64,000 nucleotides of DNA from an uncultured Mycoplasmatota bacterium. GTDB taxonomy: Bacteria > Bacillota_I > Bacilli_A > RF39 > UBA660. Each line of letters starts with the position of its first letter. The first letter of the stretch is position 1. Under the pieces are notes generated by a model that worked only from the letters and a program-made list of their open reading frames with translations, did not search any database and was not told where the DNA came from. Shown piece by piece: positions 1 through 11,104 of this stretch. The stretch covers positions 1-64,000 of the forward strand of contig CAMUZS010000003.1 in the NCBI GenBank assembly GCA_947165285.1. The letters run 5' to 3'. A program made the translations under genes and the position numbers.

Positions 1-3000
1 TATTCCTCAGTTAATTTATCAAATACTGGTGAAATAATACCATTTACTTGTAAATCTTTTATATAGTTATTATTATCATAAGCTCTTTTTACAGTAACAT
101 TATAATCTTTTGATTTATTATCAGGTGATACAACACTTATTTTTATTTCATTATCACCAACTTGTAAATAATGTAATCCTAAATTTCTAACTATAACTTT
201 ATTACTTACTGGTGTTCCAGTTAAAGTAATATTATCTACATTATTAGCAACATTAATAACATAATTTGTCTCATCTTTATCAAATGCTGGTGTAAGAGTT
301 CCATTATCACTTACAAGTGATTCTAAATCTAAATTATGGTTACGATATATATTAATAAAGTTATTATCTATTGTTCCATCTTCTGCTGTAGATGTAATAA
401 CTACTTGATTATCTCCATAATTTAAGTATGTTAATCCATCACCTAAAACTGTAGTTCCATTATTTAATGCTGGTGCTTCAATTAACACTTTATCTATCTC
501 ATAAGGAACTTCAACATTATAAATCTTATCATTATTATTAAATGTTGGGGTTAATTCGTAAATATTATCTTCAACATCTTTTACTGTAATAGATTTTAAT
601 CTAGGATTTGAATTTTTATTCTTTTTAACAGTAATTTGGTATGTCTTAGTTTTTGTTCCTTCTGGATTTGTTACTATTACATTAACTTTATTATCACCAC
701 TAACAAAATTAGCATTACCAGTTACCATTACTTTAGCTTCTGAATTTGACTTTTGATAGTATAGAGTTAAATTATCTACATTTTCAGAAACATTCATTGT
801 ATATTTAGTTGTTGAACGATCAAATTCTGGTGATAATTCACCCTCTCGTGCCGCTAATTGAATTAAATCTACATCCTCATCAGATAATTTAATAATATTA
901 ACATTATATACGCTTACTTGTCCTGTAATTGTTGATGTTGAAGTTATAGTTACATAATTATTACCTACTCTTAAGTTATATTCTCCAGTTCCTTCAATAT
1001 TAACTAAAGATGAATCATCAACTACTGCTTCTACTGTTGCTTTATCATAAATACTTGGAATATTTACCGTATAATCATAAATTGTTGGACTAAACTTAGG
1101 TGATAAATTATGGAATATTCCGGTTGATACAGTAATATTTTTTAAATCACTTATCTTATCTTCACCTTTAATAACATGAACAATATAAGTTCTTGAAGTT
1201 CTTCCTTCTGATACAACTGCTACTTCCATATCATTAACACCTTCAAGTAGATAAGTATAACCACTTATTATTACTCTTGAAGTATCAACTTCAGGTATTG
1301 CAATTATATCTTCAAGATCTAAATTATCAACAGTTAATGGAACTCTTATAGAGTATTCTTGAACTGTTTTATTGAATGTTGGAGATAGATCATATCCAGA
1401 AATACTTAATGAAGAAAGGTAAGTATTTCTATTTTTTAATCTTTCAACATTTAATATATATGTTTTTGTTTTAACATCTAAACCATCATATACTTCAACA
1501 TATATTTTTGTTCTACCTTTTGGTAAATTATAATAATCAACATATTCATTATCTATTTTAATTTTTACACTTTGTTGTTCATTTTGTTTTTCATAGAATA
1601 AATCTAATGTTTGATATTCATCAGGTACTTTTATATCATATTCAATAGTATCAGTATTAAACTCTTTATCTAAAATACATTCATTAGTTAAACATTCTAA
1701 ACCTTCAAGATTATTTAATCCTAAATCATTTAATCCTTCATCAAGTAAAATAATTTTATGAATTATTAATTTATAAAAATCTATTGAACCATCTTCAGCT
1801 TGAAGCATTATTTTATGTTCATAATCATCTGTTGGTAATTCAATATCACCTAAACCAGATATAATTGTTACTGTTGGATCAGATATTTCGGCATTTACAT
1901 TTATCTTAGTTGCATTATCATATGTATAAACATCATATTCTCGTGTTGTTGCTACAAATGGTTTGGATAATTTTCCTTTATCAACTTCAATAAAATCTAA
2001 TCCTGTATAACTAGATTTAGTTCTTGTAATAAATATTTTATAAGTATTTGTTTTAGTTTCATCACTAGATTTAACTATAACATCATATTCATTAATAGTC
2101 TTAGTTTTTAATACTAATGAATCCAGTTTTGTTACAGTTGCTGCACCATCTTCTGGTATAGCAATAACATTACTTGATAAAACTTCATTATAATCATTTG
2201 GTACTGTTATATGATATTCAAAATTATTTTTATCAAATGATTCTTCAAAACTATATCCATTAATACTTAAATTTGATAGATATGCATTATTAGAATTACA
2301 TCTATTAATGTTTATTGTATATTCTTTTTGTGTTCCATCTTCAGCAGTTATTGTTATAACTCTAGTTGATGAACCATATGCAACATTTTGTTCTTCGTTA
2401 CCCACTACACTTGCATTACTATTACCTACATCTACATTAAATGATAATTTTGAAATGTTGGAATTTAGTTTCAAATCATAAGTTAATTGATCATTTTCAA
2501 AATCTGGTGAAAGTTGACCACTTGATGGAACAATTGAAACAATATTTTTATCATCACTAGCTGGTCTTTTAACTTTTAATTTATATTTAATTGAACTACT
2601 AGGTGATGTTTGAACATTTATTTCAAATAAATTATCCCCTACTTGAATTGGTTTTATTCCAGTACCAGAAATTGTTACACCTGAATTTTCAGCCGTTGCA
2701 ATAATATTTACATTTGGTGTTTTGGCTGGAACACTTACTTCATAATCATAAACATTCTTACTAAATTCTGGTGTTATTTGGTATTCAATATCATTTACCT
2801 TTACTTTTAAATCACTTAAATAATTATTTTCATTTTTCTTATTAACATAAACAATATAATTTCTTGATACACCACTTAAAGATACTCCAATTACAAAACG
2901 ATTAGTACCAGATACTAAAGGTTTTAAACCTGTACCTGTAACTGTTGCATTTTCATCTTCTGCTTCAGCAAATAATTCTATTTCTGAAATTGATGAACCT

Positions 3001-6000
3001 ACATCAATTGTATAAGTAAGAGTATTTTTATTAAATTCTTGATCAAATTCACCAATATTATTTGTTAAACTCTTTAAGAAATTATTAGCATAACCTTGTT
3101 TAATAACATTTAATGTATAAGTTTGATGTAAATTATTATCTCTTGAAGATACATTTATAGTTATTGTATTATTTCCAACAATTAAATTATTATTTCCAAT
3201 TATTTCATATGTAGCTAAACGATCTAAAGTTGTTGGTTTAATATCTAATGAACTAACTTCATAATCAATTACTACATTATAATTAAATGTATTAGTATCA
3301 AAGTTTGGAATTAATGAATAATTAGTTATTTCTAAATTGCTTAGTAATGCTGATATTGCTTCTGCTCTTGTAACATTTAATGTAATTATTCTAGTACTTC
3401 CATTTTCAGCAGTTACTAAAACTCTTACAACATTACTTCCAACATTTAGATTTGAATTACCTTCAAAAGTATAAGTTGCATTTGCATCATCTAAAACAAT
3501 ATTAAAATCTAAGCTTGTTTCTTCATAAGGTATTGCAACACTATATACTAAATTATCATTAGTGTAATTTGGTGATAATGTTCCATTTAATACTTCAAAT
3601 AAATTTACTTTATTATTTGAACTTCCTTTTTTAACAATATTAATTTTATATTCTTTTTCAGTATTATCATGAGCAGTTACTTTAACAATAAATTGATTAT
3701 TACCAACATTTAAATTATTAATACCAGCACCATCTATTGTTGCATGACTTTCTTCAGTAGTTGCAATAATGTTAACAGAATTTATTTCATTTTCAACTTG
3801 AGTTGTCAAAGAATAATCTAATGTGTCTTTATTAAAAGTTGGAGTTAATGTATATCCTTCAACTTCCAAAGAAGAAAGATTTGCATTATCACTTTTAGTT
3901 TTTGTTACATTAAATCTATATTCTTTTGTTGTTTCTCCATTTTGAGCAGTTACTTTTATTTTTACTACATAATATCCTAATTCAGCAAATGAGTTATTAA
4001 TTATTTCATATGTTGCATTACTATCCATTGGCGTAATATTAGTAAAATCAACACTATTTTTCTTAATTGTAATATTATATTCATATATATCTTTTTTGAA
4101 GTCTATAACATTGTCACTAATTGCAACATTTGATAGTCTTGCTTCATTATTTTTTAATCTATTAACTCTAATTTGATAATCTCTAGTAATGTCATCACTT
4201 CCAGTAACTCTTACTACTATTAAATTATCACCTACATCTAAGTTATAATTTCCAGTCCCACTTATACTTGCAAATTCATCTTCTTTATCTGCAGTTACTG
4301 TTATTGATGTATCAGTAAATGGTACTTCAACTTCATAATATGTCTTTGTTTTATTAAATGCTGGTGACAATTCACCTTTATCAACAGTTAGTGAAGATAA
4401 ATAATTGCTAACATCTGAAGCAAGTTGTCTTACTACTTTAATTGTATATGTTTTTGTTGATTCATCTTCTGCTTTAACAGTAACCTTTACTTCATTTTCA
4501 CCTTCAACTAAGTTAGTAGCTCCCTCAACTGTTACAATAGATGATTCAACTTCTTTAGTATAATGTACATGAACATTTTCAACATCATTTGGAACTTTAA
4601 CGTTATAATTTATAATTCCTTTATTAAAGGCTTGATCAAATACACCTTCTTCAATAAATAGGTCTTCTAAATTAGCATTACTTGATCTATCTTTTACTAC
4701 TTTAATGCTATATGTTAGTGATGAAACATTATCTTCAGCAAGTGTTGTAAGATCAATATAATTATCACCTGTATTTAATGAATAAGTTCCATTTCCACTA
4801 ACTTTTGTAGTATTAACAAATGGTACACCACTTATATCAATACTATTAACAGTAGAATCAACGTTTATAACATAAGATATTGTATCTTTATCAAATATTG
4901 GAGCTAATACACCAACATTAGTAGTTATATTTTTTAAGAAAGCATTAGTATTTGGTTTTCTAACAATAGTTATAACATATACTTTATCTTCTTTACTTTC
5001 AGAAGTAACTTTTACTCTTATTTCGTTAGATCCAACAACTAGTGAATATCTACCATTACCAGATATAGTTGCTAAATTACTAAATCTTGTTCCTTCAACA
5101 TTAACATAGTTAATATCATTTTCTACAGTTAATGAATATGTTAATTGATTTTCATTAAATTCAGGACTATATAATAATTCATTTTCACCATTTGTTATTT
5201 TTAGATCACTTAAATCATTGTTATTATCTGGTGGTCTTACTATTGTAATATTATAAGTTTTTGTTGATTCATCTTCAGCTTTAACAGTAATACGTTTTAA
5301 GTTATTACCTAATCTTAATTTATCATTATCAAGAAGTTGGACAGTTGATGTATTTTCTTCTGGTGTTGCACTTATTTGAACAGTATCTGCTCCAATTGGC
5401 GCATTAATTGTATAATTAAGTTCATCCTTATCAAATTCTGGTGTTAAATTATAATCAACTCCATCAATTTTTACATTTAAAGATGATAGATTTGTATTAT
5501 TATCTTTTTCACGATATATAACTACTTTATAGGTTTCTGTATCTCCTCTTTGAGATGTAGTAACAACATTAAATTCATTTTGTCCTTTAGCAAGTGTTTT
5601 TAATCCATCACCAGATACAGTGGTTGTTGCACTTTCTGTTGTCACATTTATATTAACTTTATCTACATCTTTTGGAACAGTAGTTTTATATGGTCCGATA
5701 TACGATTTATTAAAATCTGGTGTTAATTCATAATTAGTACTATCTGAATCATTAACAACTCTTATTGAAGACAAATATGTATTAGAATTTGCTTCACGAT
5801 AAACATTTAAAGTATAAGTTTGTGTTTCACCATTTTTAGCTACTACCATTATTGGAATAACATTTTGTCCAACAGTTAAATTACCATCACCTAACATATA
5901 AGCAGTTGCTTCATCATCATCAGTCTTATAGTAAATTTGCATGATATTATCACCAAGTGATGAATCCACTCTATTATTAGAATTTATTACATATGAATCA

Positions 6001-9000
6001 AATGTATTTGAAACACTATAATAATACTCTGTTATATCTGGATCATAATTTATATTTATACTTGGATTTAAAATTAGTAATGTTGATAAATCATTATCTC
6101 CTGTCATATCACGAGTTACATGATAATTATAAACAGAAGCATCACTTTCATCTTCAGCAGTTATAGTTATTGTAAAATTATTAATATTTGGTTTAACTGT
6201 AACAGCACCTTCACCATTTACTTTTTGATATTTATGTCCTTTTTCTACATTAAAGAATATTTCTTTTATTTTGTATGGAATTGTAATATCGTAATCAGTT
6301 GTATTTTGATTAAATGAAGCAGGGTTTTGTTTACAATAAGAATTATCCATTTGACAATATGATGGTACTAATCCTGAAATAGTAATGTCACTTGGATATT
6401 TATAATTATTAGCAGGACGTGTAACTGTTATTGTATAAATTCTTATATCTCCTGATTCTGCAGTTACAGTAATTGGAATAATAGTTTCACCTGCTGGAAT
6501 ATCATATTCTCCAATTCCAGAAATTGTTGCTAAATCTGATGATGGTCTTGCTCCAACTTTTAATGATGTATCAGTATCAGTTAATTCTAAAGTATAGTTT
6601 TCTTCTAAAACATCAAATGCTGGAGATAATGTTCCTTTATCTGTAACTAGTTGTGTTAAATAATTATTTTTATTTACTTCAATAAAGGTAATAATAGCAT
6701 AACCATTTCCTAAATTACCAGTCATAGTAGATGTATTATCTAGTGTTGGCATACCAACATAGTTTCCTCTTGTATTAGTCCAATTATATCCCTTACCATC
6801 AACCATTTTTGTTTCTGTAAATACTTTATTTGAATAATGATATGAACAATATGGATTATTATTTCCAGTTGTACACATAATTCTATTAAAGCTTAAAGGT
6901 GTTCTATCTGTACTAGATGAAATTGATGCTGTTCCTAAATGTCCAGAGATGTAAGAAGAACCTCCACCTCCACCATTTCCGGAAGCAGAGTTACTTCCAC
7001 CGCCACCTCCGTAGAAGCCGCCGCCACCGCCGCCGCCCCAGGAATCACCGTATCCACCTTGGCCGAACGTACCATATTTTGCTGAACCCCCAACAGGGTC
7101 TTTTCCACCTTCAGTTTGGTTTGCACCAGTTGCTTTGGAATCTCCATTTCCATCGCCACCAGTAAGTCCTCCACCATAACCACCATAGTAGCCACTACTC
7201 CAGTAGTTAACGCCACCACCTCCGGCAGCTACCATAATTCTTGAATTTAGACCCAAGGCAGAATTCCATGTTAAAGTCGAACTAGATGGGGTATCGTCAA
7301 AATATCTAACATCAGTTGCACCACCACCTGATGTACAATTGCTTCCACAATATCCACCACCATTATAGGCAGCTCCAGTTCCAGCAACCATTTGTCCAAT
7401 ATATAGGTATACACTTTCTCCGCCTTCTAGGTAAATAATACCTTCAGTATAAGCACCACGTCCACTTAAACTTGCATTATTTCCACCTGATGCTCCCCAA
7501 AGTTGAATCTTATATTTTCCATCTTTTGGTGAAGTAAATTTTTGATATGAACCATTATATGAGAATTTATATTGTGAAGAAACATCTATTTTAACGTAAT
7601 CAATTGTATAAACACTATCTTCACAATGAGGTTCAGATACTGTTATTGTTATTGTTCCATTTGCATTAGTAATCATTTGATTACCTTCAATCGTAACAGT
7701 TGCATTTTCATCATATTTTGAAGTAATTATATTTAAATATAATTCACTAGCTAATATTTCTACACCATAATGATATGTATCACTATCAAATGTTGGATCT
7801 AATGCACTAGAATATCCCTCAATTGTTAAATAATCTAATTTAGTTGTATGTTGATTTGAAGGTAATTTTTCTCTTTTAATGTTAACAGTATAAACTCTTG
7901 TTTCTCCATTTTCAGCAGTAACTGTTAAATGAGCAAGATTATCTTGTCCATAAATAACTGAATATTCACCTAAACCAAATATTAATCCATTTTCATCCCT
8001 TGTTGTTGCTGATAGTGTTGTTGATTTATCATAAGTTCCAATAGTTAAAACATAATCAGTAATAGTTGGATCAAATTCTTTATCAAATGTTCCTTTTGAA
8101 CTTGTTATTGAACTTAAATAATTATCTGCAGAATATGGTTCCATTCTTGTTATTTTTACGTAACCGTTTCCTAAATTTCCGGTTACTGTTCCAGTTCCTG
8201 CAGTATTAGGCATCACTTGATTTCCTGCGATCATACTTGTATCACCAAAGACAACATTTGAATAGTGTTTTGAACAAGTTAAATCTGATGCTGCAGAAGT
8301 TGGAGTACATTTTACACCATCTCTATCATTTCTTGGAGTTGAATCGCTTGCTGATTTAACAGCTACTGATCCTAAATAACCTGAAACATATGATGATCCT
8401 CCGGCTCCAGCATTACCAAGCGAAGAATTGGCTCCAGCAGCTCCTCCGTAGAAACCACTACCGCCACCTCCACCGTAGTTTTCACCTGTTCCACCACGAC
8501 CAAAACTACCGTTTTTACCACTATTTACACCTGTTCCACCAGATATTTGAGTTGCTCCAGTTGGAATAGCATCTCCGGATCCATTACCACCGATAAGGGC
8601 ACCACCATAACCTCCAGGTCTTCTTCCGGCATATTCTTCCCAACCGCCACCTCCGGCAGCTACCATAACACGAGAACGAAGTGAAGTTACATTATCCCAA
8701 GACCCATTTACTAATCTAATATCTGATGATCCTCCACCATTTACAGCGTTACCAGCATTAGTTCCACCACCATTGAAACCTCCGCCACTTGAACCAACAT
8801 AAACATAAAAAACATCATCTTTGTTTAATTGTAATAAACCTGAAGTATAGGCACCACGTCCACTATATGTTCCATCTGTTCCACCAGATGCTCCCCATGC
8901 TTCAAATTTATATAAACTTGTTCTTGGTGCCACAAAAGTTTGAACACCACCTGTATATGAAAAAACATATGCTTTTACTGGTTCATAAGTTTTTGCTTTT

Positions 9001-10757
9001 GTGTAATGTAAAGTATAAGTTGATTGAGCAACATGTGGTTCACTAACTTTGATAGTTATATCTCCACTACCATAATCAATTAATGTATTACCTTCAACAG
9101 TATAAGTTGCTTCATCATCATAAGTATCCAAATCAAGTACTACTTCAACTTCATTTGTTGGAATTACTATGTCATATTCATAAGTATTACATTCAAATAA
9201 CACACCAATTTCATCACTATAATTTGCAATTTTTAATTTAGATAATTTACTATTGTGATCCACTGGATTTAAAGTTTTTCTTTTAACATGAATAGTATAT
9301 ACTTTTATATCACCTGCTTCAGCAGTTACTACTATCGGAACCTCTTTATCTTCACGATAATCTATTAAATATTTTCCAGCTCCAACAACTACAGCATCTT
9401 CATCAGATGATGTTACAGACAGAGTAAAATCTCTATCATAAGTATCAATTACTAATTCATATTCTGTATCAGTTGGTTTAAATGATTTGTTAAATACCCC
9501 ACGATTACTTGTAATTGATGTTAAATAATTATTTCTTGAAATATCAAAAAGACGAGTTATTTTAGCATAACCATTACCTAAGTTACCTGTCATTGTTCCA
9601 GTTCCAGTTGTTGTAGGCATATTTTCTGTTCCAGATTTCATTATAGTATCAGAAAATTTCTTACCAGAATAATGATAAGAACATGTAATATCATTTGCAG
9701 CAGATGATTGAGTACATTTATTTCCATTAGAATCATTTCTTGCAGTTACACTATTAGATGCTAAAATTGCAACAGAGCCTAAATGACCTGAAATATATGA
9801 TGATCCACCAGCACCTGAGTTACCTGTAGATGAATTAGCTCCAGCAGCTCCACCAAAGTAGCCGCCTCCGCCACCTCCGCCCCAGTTTTCACCAGGACCT
9901 CCGTAGCCAAATCCACCATTTTTAGCACTACTTGCACCTGTTCCACCTGAAGTTTGTGTACCACCATTAGGAGGAGTGTCTCCAACACCTTTACCACCTG
10001 TTAAATTACCACCAGCTCCACCTTTTCTACGGCCATTGTATTCTTCCCAACCGCCGCCTCCGCCGGCAACAATTATCCTAGAAGCTAAAGAAGCAGAGTT
10101 ATTCCAAGCTCCACTTACTAGCCTTATATCGGTAGCACCACCACCGTTAACACCATTACTAGCTCCGGTTCCACCACCATTAAAACCACTACTATTTGAC
10201 CCAACATAAACAAAATATTGACTATCTTTTGGAAATTTAATTTTTCCTGAAACATAGCCACCACGACCACTATAAGTTCCATCTGTTCCACCAGATGCAC
10301 CCCATAGTTCAACTTTATAAAGTCCAGCTCTAGTGATATTTAAAGTTTGAACATCACCAGTGTAACCAAAAGTATAAGTTAAACTTGATGATGTATCTTC
10401 AATTTTTCTCCAGTTTATTAAATAAACAGTTCGACTATTATTTGTTTCAGTAAGAGTAATTTTTAAAACTCCTTCATTAGCCGTTATATATTTATCTCCT
10501 TCGATTTTTAAATCATCATTTGGATTTTGTGCAACTGCAGTTACATATAAATCTATTTCACCCGGATTAATATCTAAAGAATATTCATAAATATTCGATT
10601 GAAATGTTGGATTTAAAACTTCATCATAATTTTGAATTGATAATTGTGATAAATTACCGGCTTTTACTGATGTATTAAAGACACAAAAAGAAAGTAGTAT
10701 TACTACTAATTTTACTATAAAACTTATGTTGTTTTTATTTAAACTACTTTCCTTCAT
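1..10757 (-). CDS. Giant modular surface protein A (3' end beyond window)
   Basis: The frame is open from an ATG at 10757, with ribosome site AAGGA eight bases upstream, to the left edge (last codons spell ...ISPVFDK...), so at least 3,585 residues are visible and the C-terminus is missing. A signal peptide (hydrophobic LVVILLSFCVF near residues 20-32) is followed by three glycine-rich modules, roughly 10375-9545, 8975-8145 and 7585-6685, each opening with a WGASGG motif and containing AAGGGG runs. These resemble the glycine-rich domain of ALK-type receptors and bacterial Gly_rich proteins. The modules are separated by, and followed by, about 85-90-residue repeats with Pro-x-Phe ... Tyr ... 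Gly-x-x-x-Leu ... Gly-x-Asn motifs, typical of the cadherin-like beta-sandwich family (PF12733). It is colinear with gene B next door; by that comparison about 3 kb and a dockerin probably lie outside the window. Likely an exported adhesin or matrix protein; the ligand is unknown. Confidence 0.88.
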   Translation of the reverse strand, partial: MKESSLNKNNISFIVKLVVILLSFCVFNTSVKAGNLSQLSIQNYDEVLNPTFQSNIYEYSLDINPGEIDLYVTAVAQNPNDDLKIEGDKYITANEGVLKITLTETNNSRTVYLINWRKIEDTSSSLTYTFGYTGDVQTLNITRAGLYKVELWGASGGTDGTYSGRGGYVSGKIKFPKDSQYFVYVGSNSSGFNGGGTGASNGVNGGGATDIRLVSGAWNNSASLASRIIVAGGGGGWEEYNGRRKGGAGGNLTGGKGVGDTPPNGGTQTSGGTGASSAKNGGFGYGGPGENWGGGGGGGYFGGAAGANSSTGNSGAGGSSYISGHLGSVAILASNSVTARNDSNGNKCTQSSAANDITCSYHYSGKKFSDTIMKSGTENMPTTTGTGTMTGNLGNGYAKITRLFDISRNNYLTSITSNRGVFNKSFKPTDTEYELVIDTYDRDFTLSVTSSDEDAVVVGAGKYLIDYREDKEVPIVVTAEAGDIKVYTIHVKRKTLNPVDHNSKLSKLKIANYSDEIGVLFECNTYEYDIVIPTNEVEVVLDLDTYDDEATYTVEGNTLIDYGSGDITIKVSEPHVAQSTYTLHYTKAKTYEPVKAYVFSYTGGVQTFVAPRTSLYKFEAWGASGGTDGTYSGRGAYTSGLLQLNKDDVFYVYVGSSGGGFNGGGTNAGNAVNGGGSSDIRLVNGSWDNVTSLRSRVMVAAGGGGWEEYAGRRPGGYGGALIGGNGSGDAIPTGATQISGGTGVNSGKNGSFGRGGTGENYGGGGGSGFYGGAAGANSSLGNAGAGGSSYVSGYLGSVAVKSASDSTPRNDRDGVKCTPTSAASDLTCSKHYSNVVFGDTSMIAGNQVMPNTAGTGTVTGNLGNGYVKITRMEPYSADNYLSSITSSKGTFDKEFDPTITDYVLTIGTYDKSTTLSATTRDENGLIFGLGEYSVIYGQDNLAHLTVTAENGETRVYTVNIKREKLPSNQHTTKLDYLTIEGYSSALDPTFDSDTYHYGVEILASELYLNIITSKYDENATVTIEGNQMITNANGTITITVSEPHCEDSVYTIDYVKIDVSSQYKFSYNGSYQKFTSPKDGKYKIQLWGASGGNNASLSGRGAYTEGIIYLEGGESVYLYIGQMVAGTGAAYNGGGYCGSNCTSGGGATDVRYFDDTPSSSTLTWNSALGLNSRIMVAAGGGGVNYWSSGYYGGYGGGLTGGDGNGDSKATGANQTEGGKDPVGGSAKYGTFGQGGYGDSWGGGGGGGFYGGGGGSNSASGNGGGGGSSYISGHLGTASISSSTDRTPLSFNRIMCTTGNNNPYCSYHYSNKVFTETKMVDGKGYNWTNTRGNYVGMPTLDNTSTMTGNLGNGYAIITFIEVNKNNYLTQLVTDKGTLSPAFDVLEENYTLELTDTDTSLKVGARPSSDLATISGIGEYDIPAGETIIPITVTAESGDIRIYTITVTRPANNYKYPSDITISGLVPSYCQMDNSYCKQNPASFNQNTTDYDITIPYKIKEIFFNVEKGHKYQKVNGEGAVTVKPNINNFTITITAEDESDASVYNYHVTRDMTGDNDLSTLLILNPSININYDPDITEYYYSVSNTFDSYVINSNNRVDSSLGDNIMQIYYKTDDDEATAYMLGDGNLTVGQNVIPIMVVAKNGETQTYTLNVYREANSNTYLSSIRVVNDSDSTNYELTPDFNKSYIGPYKTTVPKDVDKVNINVTTESATTTVSGDGLKTLAKGQNEFNVVTTSQRGDTETYKVVIYREKDNNTNLSSLNVKIDGVDYNLTPEFDKDELNYTINAPIGADTVQISATPEENTSTVQLLDNDKLRLGNNLKRITVKAEDESTKTYNITIVRPPDNNNDLSDLKITNGENELLYSPEFNENQLTYSLTVENDINYVNVEGTRFSNLATISGNGRYSLVVGSNEIRVKVTSESKEDKVYVITIVRKPNTNAFLKNITTNVGVLAPIFDKDTISYVINVDSTVNSIDISGVPFVNTTKVSGNGTYSLNTGDNYIDLTTLAEDNVSSLTYSIKVVKDRSSNANLEDLFIEEGVFDQAFNKGIINYNVKVPNDVENVHVHYTKEVESSIVTVEGATNLVEGENEVKVTVKAEDESTKTYTIKVVRQLASDVSNYLSSLTVDKGELSPAFNKTKTYYEVEVPFTDTSITVTADKEDEFASISGTGNYNLDVGDNLIVVRVTGSDDITRDYQIRVNRLKNNEARLSNVAISDNVIDFKKDIYEYNITIKKNSVDFTNITPMDSNATYEIINNSFAELGYYVVKIKVTAQNGETTKEYRFNVTKTKSDNANLSSLEVEGYTLTPTFNKDTLDYSLTTQVENEINSVNIIATTEESHATIDGAGINNLNVGNNQFIVKVTAHDNTEKEYKINIVKKGSSNNKVNLFEVLNGTLSPNYTNDNLVYSVAIPYEETSLDFNIVLDDANATYTFEGNSNLNVGSNVVRVLVTAENGSTRIITLNVTRAEAISALLSNLEITNYSLIPNFDTNTFNYNVVIDYEVSSLDIKPTTLDRLATYEIIGNNNLIVGNNTITINVSSRDNNLHQTYTLNVIKQGYANNFLKSLTNNIGEFDQEFNKNTLTYTIDVGSSISEIELFAEAEDENATVTGTGLKPLVSGTNRFVIGVSLSGVSRNYIVYVNKKNENNYLSDLKVKVNDIEYQITPEFSKNVYDYEVSVPAKTPNVNIIATAENSGVTISGTGIKPIQVGDNLFEINVQTSPSSSIKYKLKVKRPASDDKNIVSIVPSSGQLSPDFENDQLTYDLKLNSNISKLSFNVDVGNSNASVVGNEEQNVAYGSSTRVITITAEDGTQKEYTININRCNSNNAYLSNLSINGYSFEESFDKNNFEYHITVPNDYNEVLSSNVIAIPEDGAATVTKLDSLVLKTKTINEYDVIVKSSDETKTNTYKIFITRTKSSYTGLDFIEVDKGKLSKPFVATTREYDVYTYDNATKINVNAEISDPTVTIISGLGDIELPTDDYEHKIMLQAEDGSIDFYKLIIHKIILLDEGLNDLGLNNLEGLECLTNECILDKEFNTDTIEYDIKVPDEYQTLDLFYEKQNEQQSVKIKIDNEYVDYYNLPKGRTKIYVEVYDGLDVKTKTYILNVERLKNRNTYLSSLSISGYDLSPTFNKTVQEYSIRVPLTVDNLDLEDIIAIPEVDTSRVIISGYTYLLEGVNDMEVAVVSEGRTSRTYIVHVIKGEDKISDLKNITVSTGIFHNLSPKFSPTIYDYTVNIPSIYDKATVEAVVDDSSLVNIEGTGEYNLRVGNNYVTITSTSTITGQVSVYNVNIIKLSDEDVDLIQLAAREGELSPEFDRSTTKYTMNVSENVDNLTLYYQKSNSEAKVMVTGNANFVSGDNKVNVIVTNPEGTKTKTYQITVKKNKNSNPRLKSITVKDVEDNIYELTPTFNNNDKIYNVEVPYEIDKVLIEAPALNNGTTVLGDGLTYLNYGDNQVVITSTAEDGTIDNNFINIYRNHNLDLESLVSDNGTLTPAFDKDETNYVINVANNVDNITLTGTPVSNKVIVRNLGLHYLQVGDNEIKISVVSPDNKSKDYNVTVKRAYDNNNYIKDLQVNGIISPVFDKLTEE
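7018..7038 (+). repeat. GC-rich CCG/CCA tract coding for polyglycine in gene A
   Basis: A run of CCG, CCA and CCC triplets read on the minus strand as GGC/GGT/GGG glycine codons within the third glycine-rich module. It stands out sharply from the AT-rich surroundings. Confidence 0.8.
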
Positions 10758-11074
10758 AGTAACTATCCTTAACTCATTCGAAGACCTTTTCTATCTTCAT
10801 TATCCTATTATAAAAATTATATCATATATACTAATTTTTTCCTATAAATTTTGACCATTTTTTTGCTATTTTTTTGCTATTTTTTTCTATTATTTTTAGG
10901 TGATTTTTTGTGCAAAATTTATAGATGTAAATCAATAAATTCTTAAATGTAAATTTCTAAAATATATGTCAATTTATTTTTATGAATTATACTTTGAAAT
11001 TTATTAAATTTTATCATTTTTGATTATGTAAATATATTTAGAATTAATAATTAAAAATAGTAAATTTACGCATT
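10758..11074. repeat. Upstream region of gene A, duplicated upstream of gene B
   Basis: This gene-free stretch holds the gene A promoter and leader and an AT-rich tract, and no credible ORF. Segment by segment it matches 23760-24060 upstream of gene B: the CCTATTATA leader, the T-runs around TTTGACC, ATATATGTCAATTTATTTT, TAAATATATTTA, and TTAATAATTAAAAATAGTAA at the far end. The duplication unit therefore included the upstream regulatory DNA as well as the gene. Confidence 0.75.
10816..10824 (-). promoter_or_regulatory. Extended -10 promoter of giant gene A
   Basis: On the minus strand TGATATAAT forms an extended -10 element (TGN-TATAAT) about 58 bases upstream of the ATG. The same arrangement, TGGTATAAT, precedes giant gene B, and the following leader (ATAATAGGATAATGAAGATAG..., continuing into GGTCTTC) is almost identical in both. 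No good -35 hexamer is seen; a conserved TAGGAA sits at the -35 distance. Start of transcription is inferred. Confidence 0.6.
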
Positions 11075-11104
11075 AAAAAAGAAGTAAGATTTTTTCTTAC
11101 TTCT
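11075..11104 (-). terminator. Terminator of giant gene B
   Basis: Inverted repeat AGAAGTAAGA (11080-11089) and TCTTACTTCT (11095-11104) with a five-base loop, followed on the minus strand by a run of U (complement of 11075-11080). The stem overlaps the TAG stop codon of gene B, so transcription of B should end before gene A, which has its own promoter. Confidence 0.85.

Noticed and set aside
6935-7219. Minus-strand ORFs in other frames within the glycine-rich modules
   Set aside because: GC-rich glycine coding sequence leaves alternative frames open; no ribosome sites and the main frame continues through.
1-10757. Possibility that gene A is broken into fragments
   Set aside because: Start codon and left edge are in the same frame, and translations checked near the start, around 5400 and at the left edge all give sandwich-repeat sequence in that frame.
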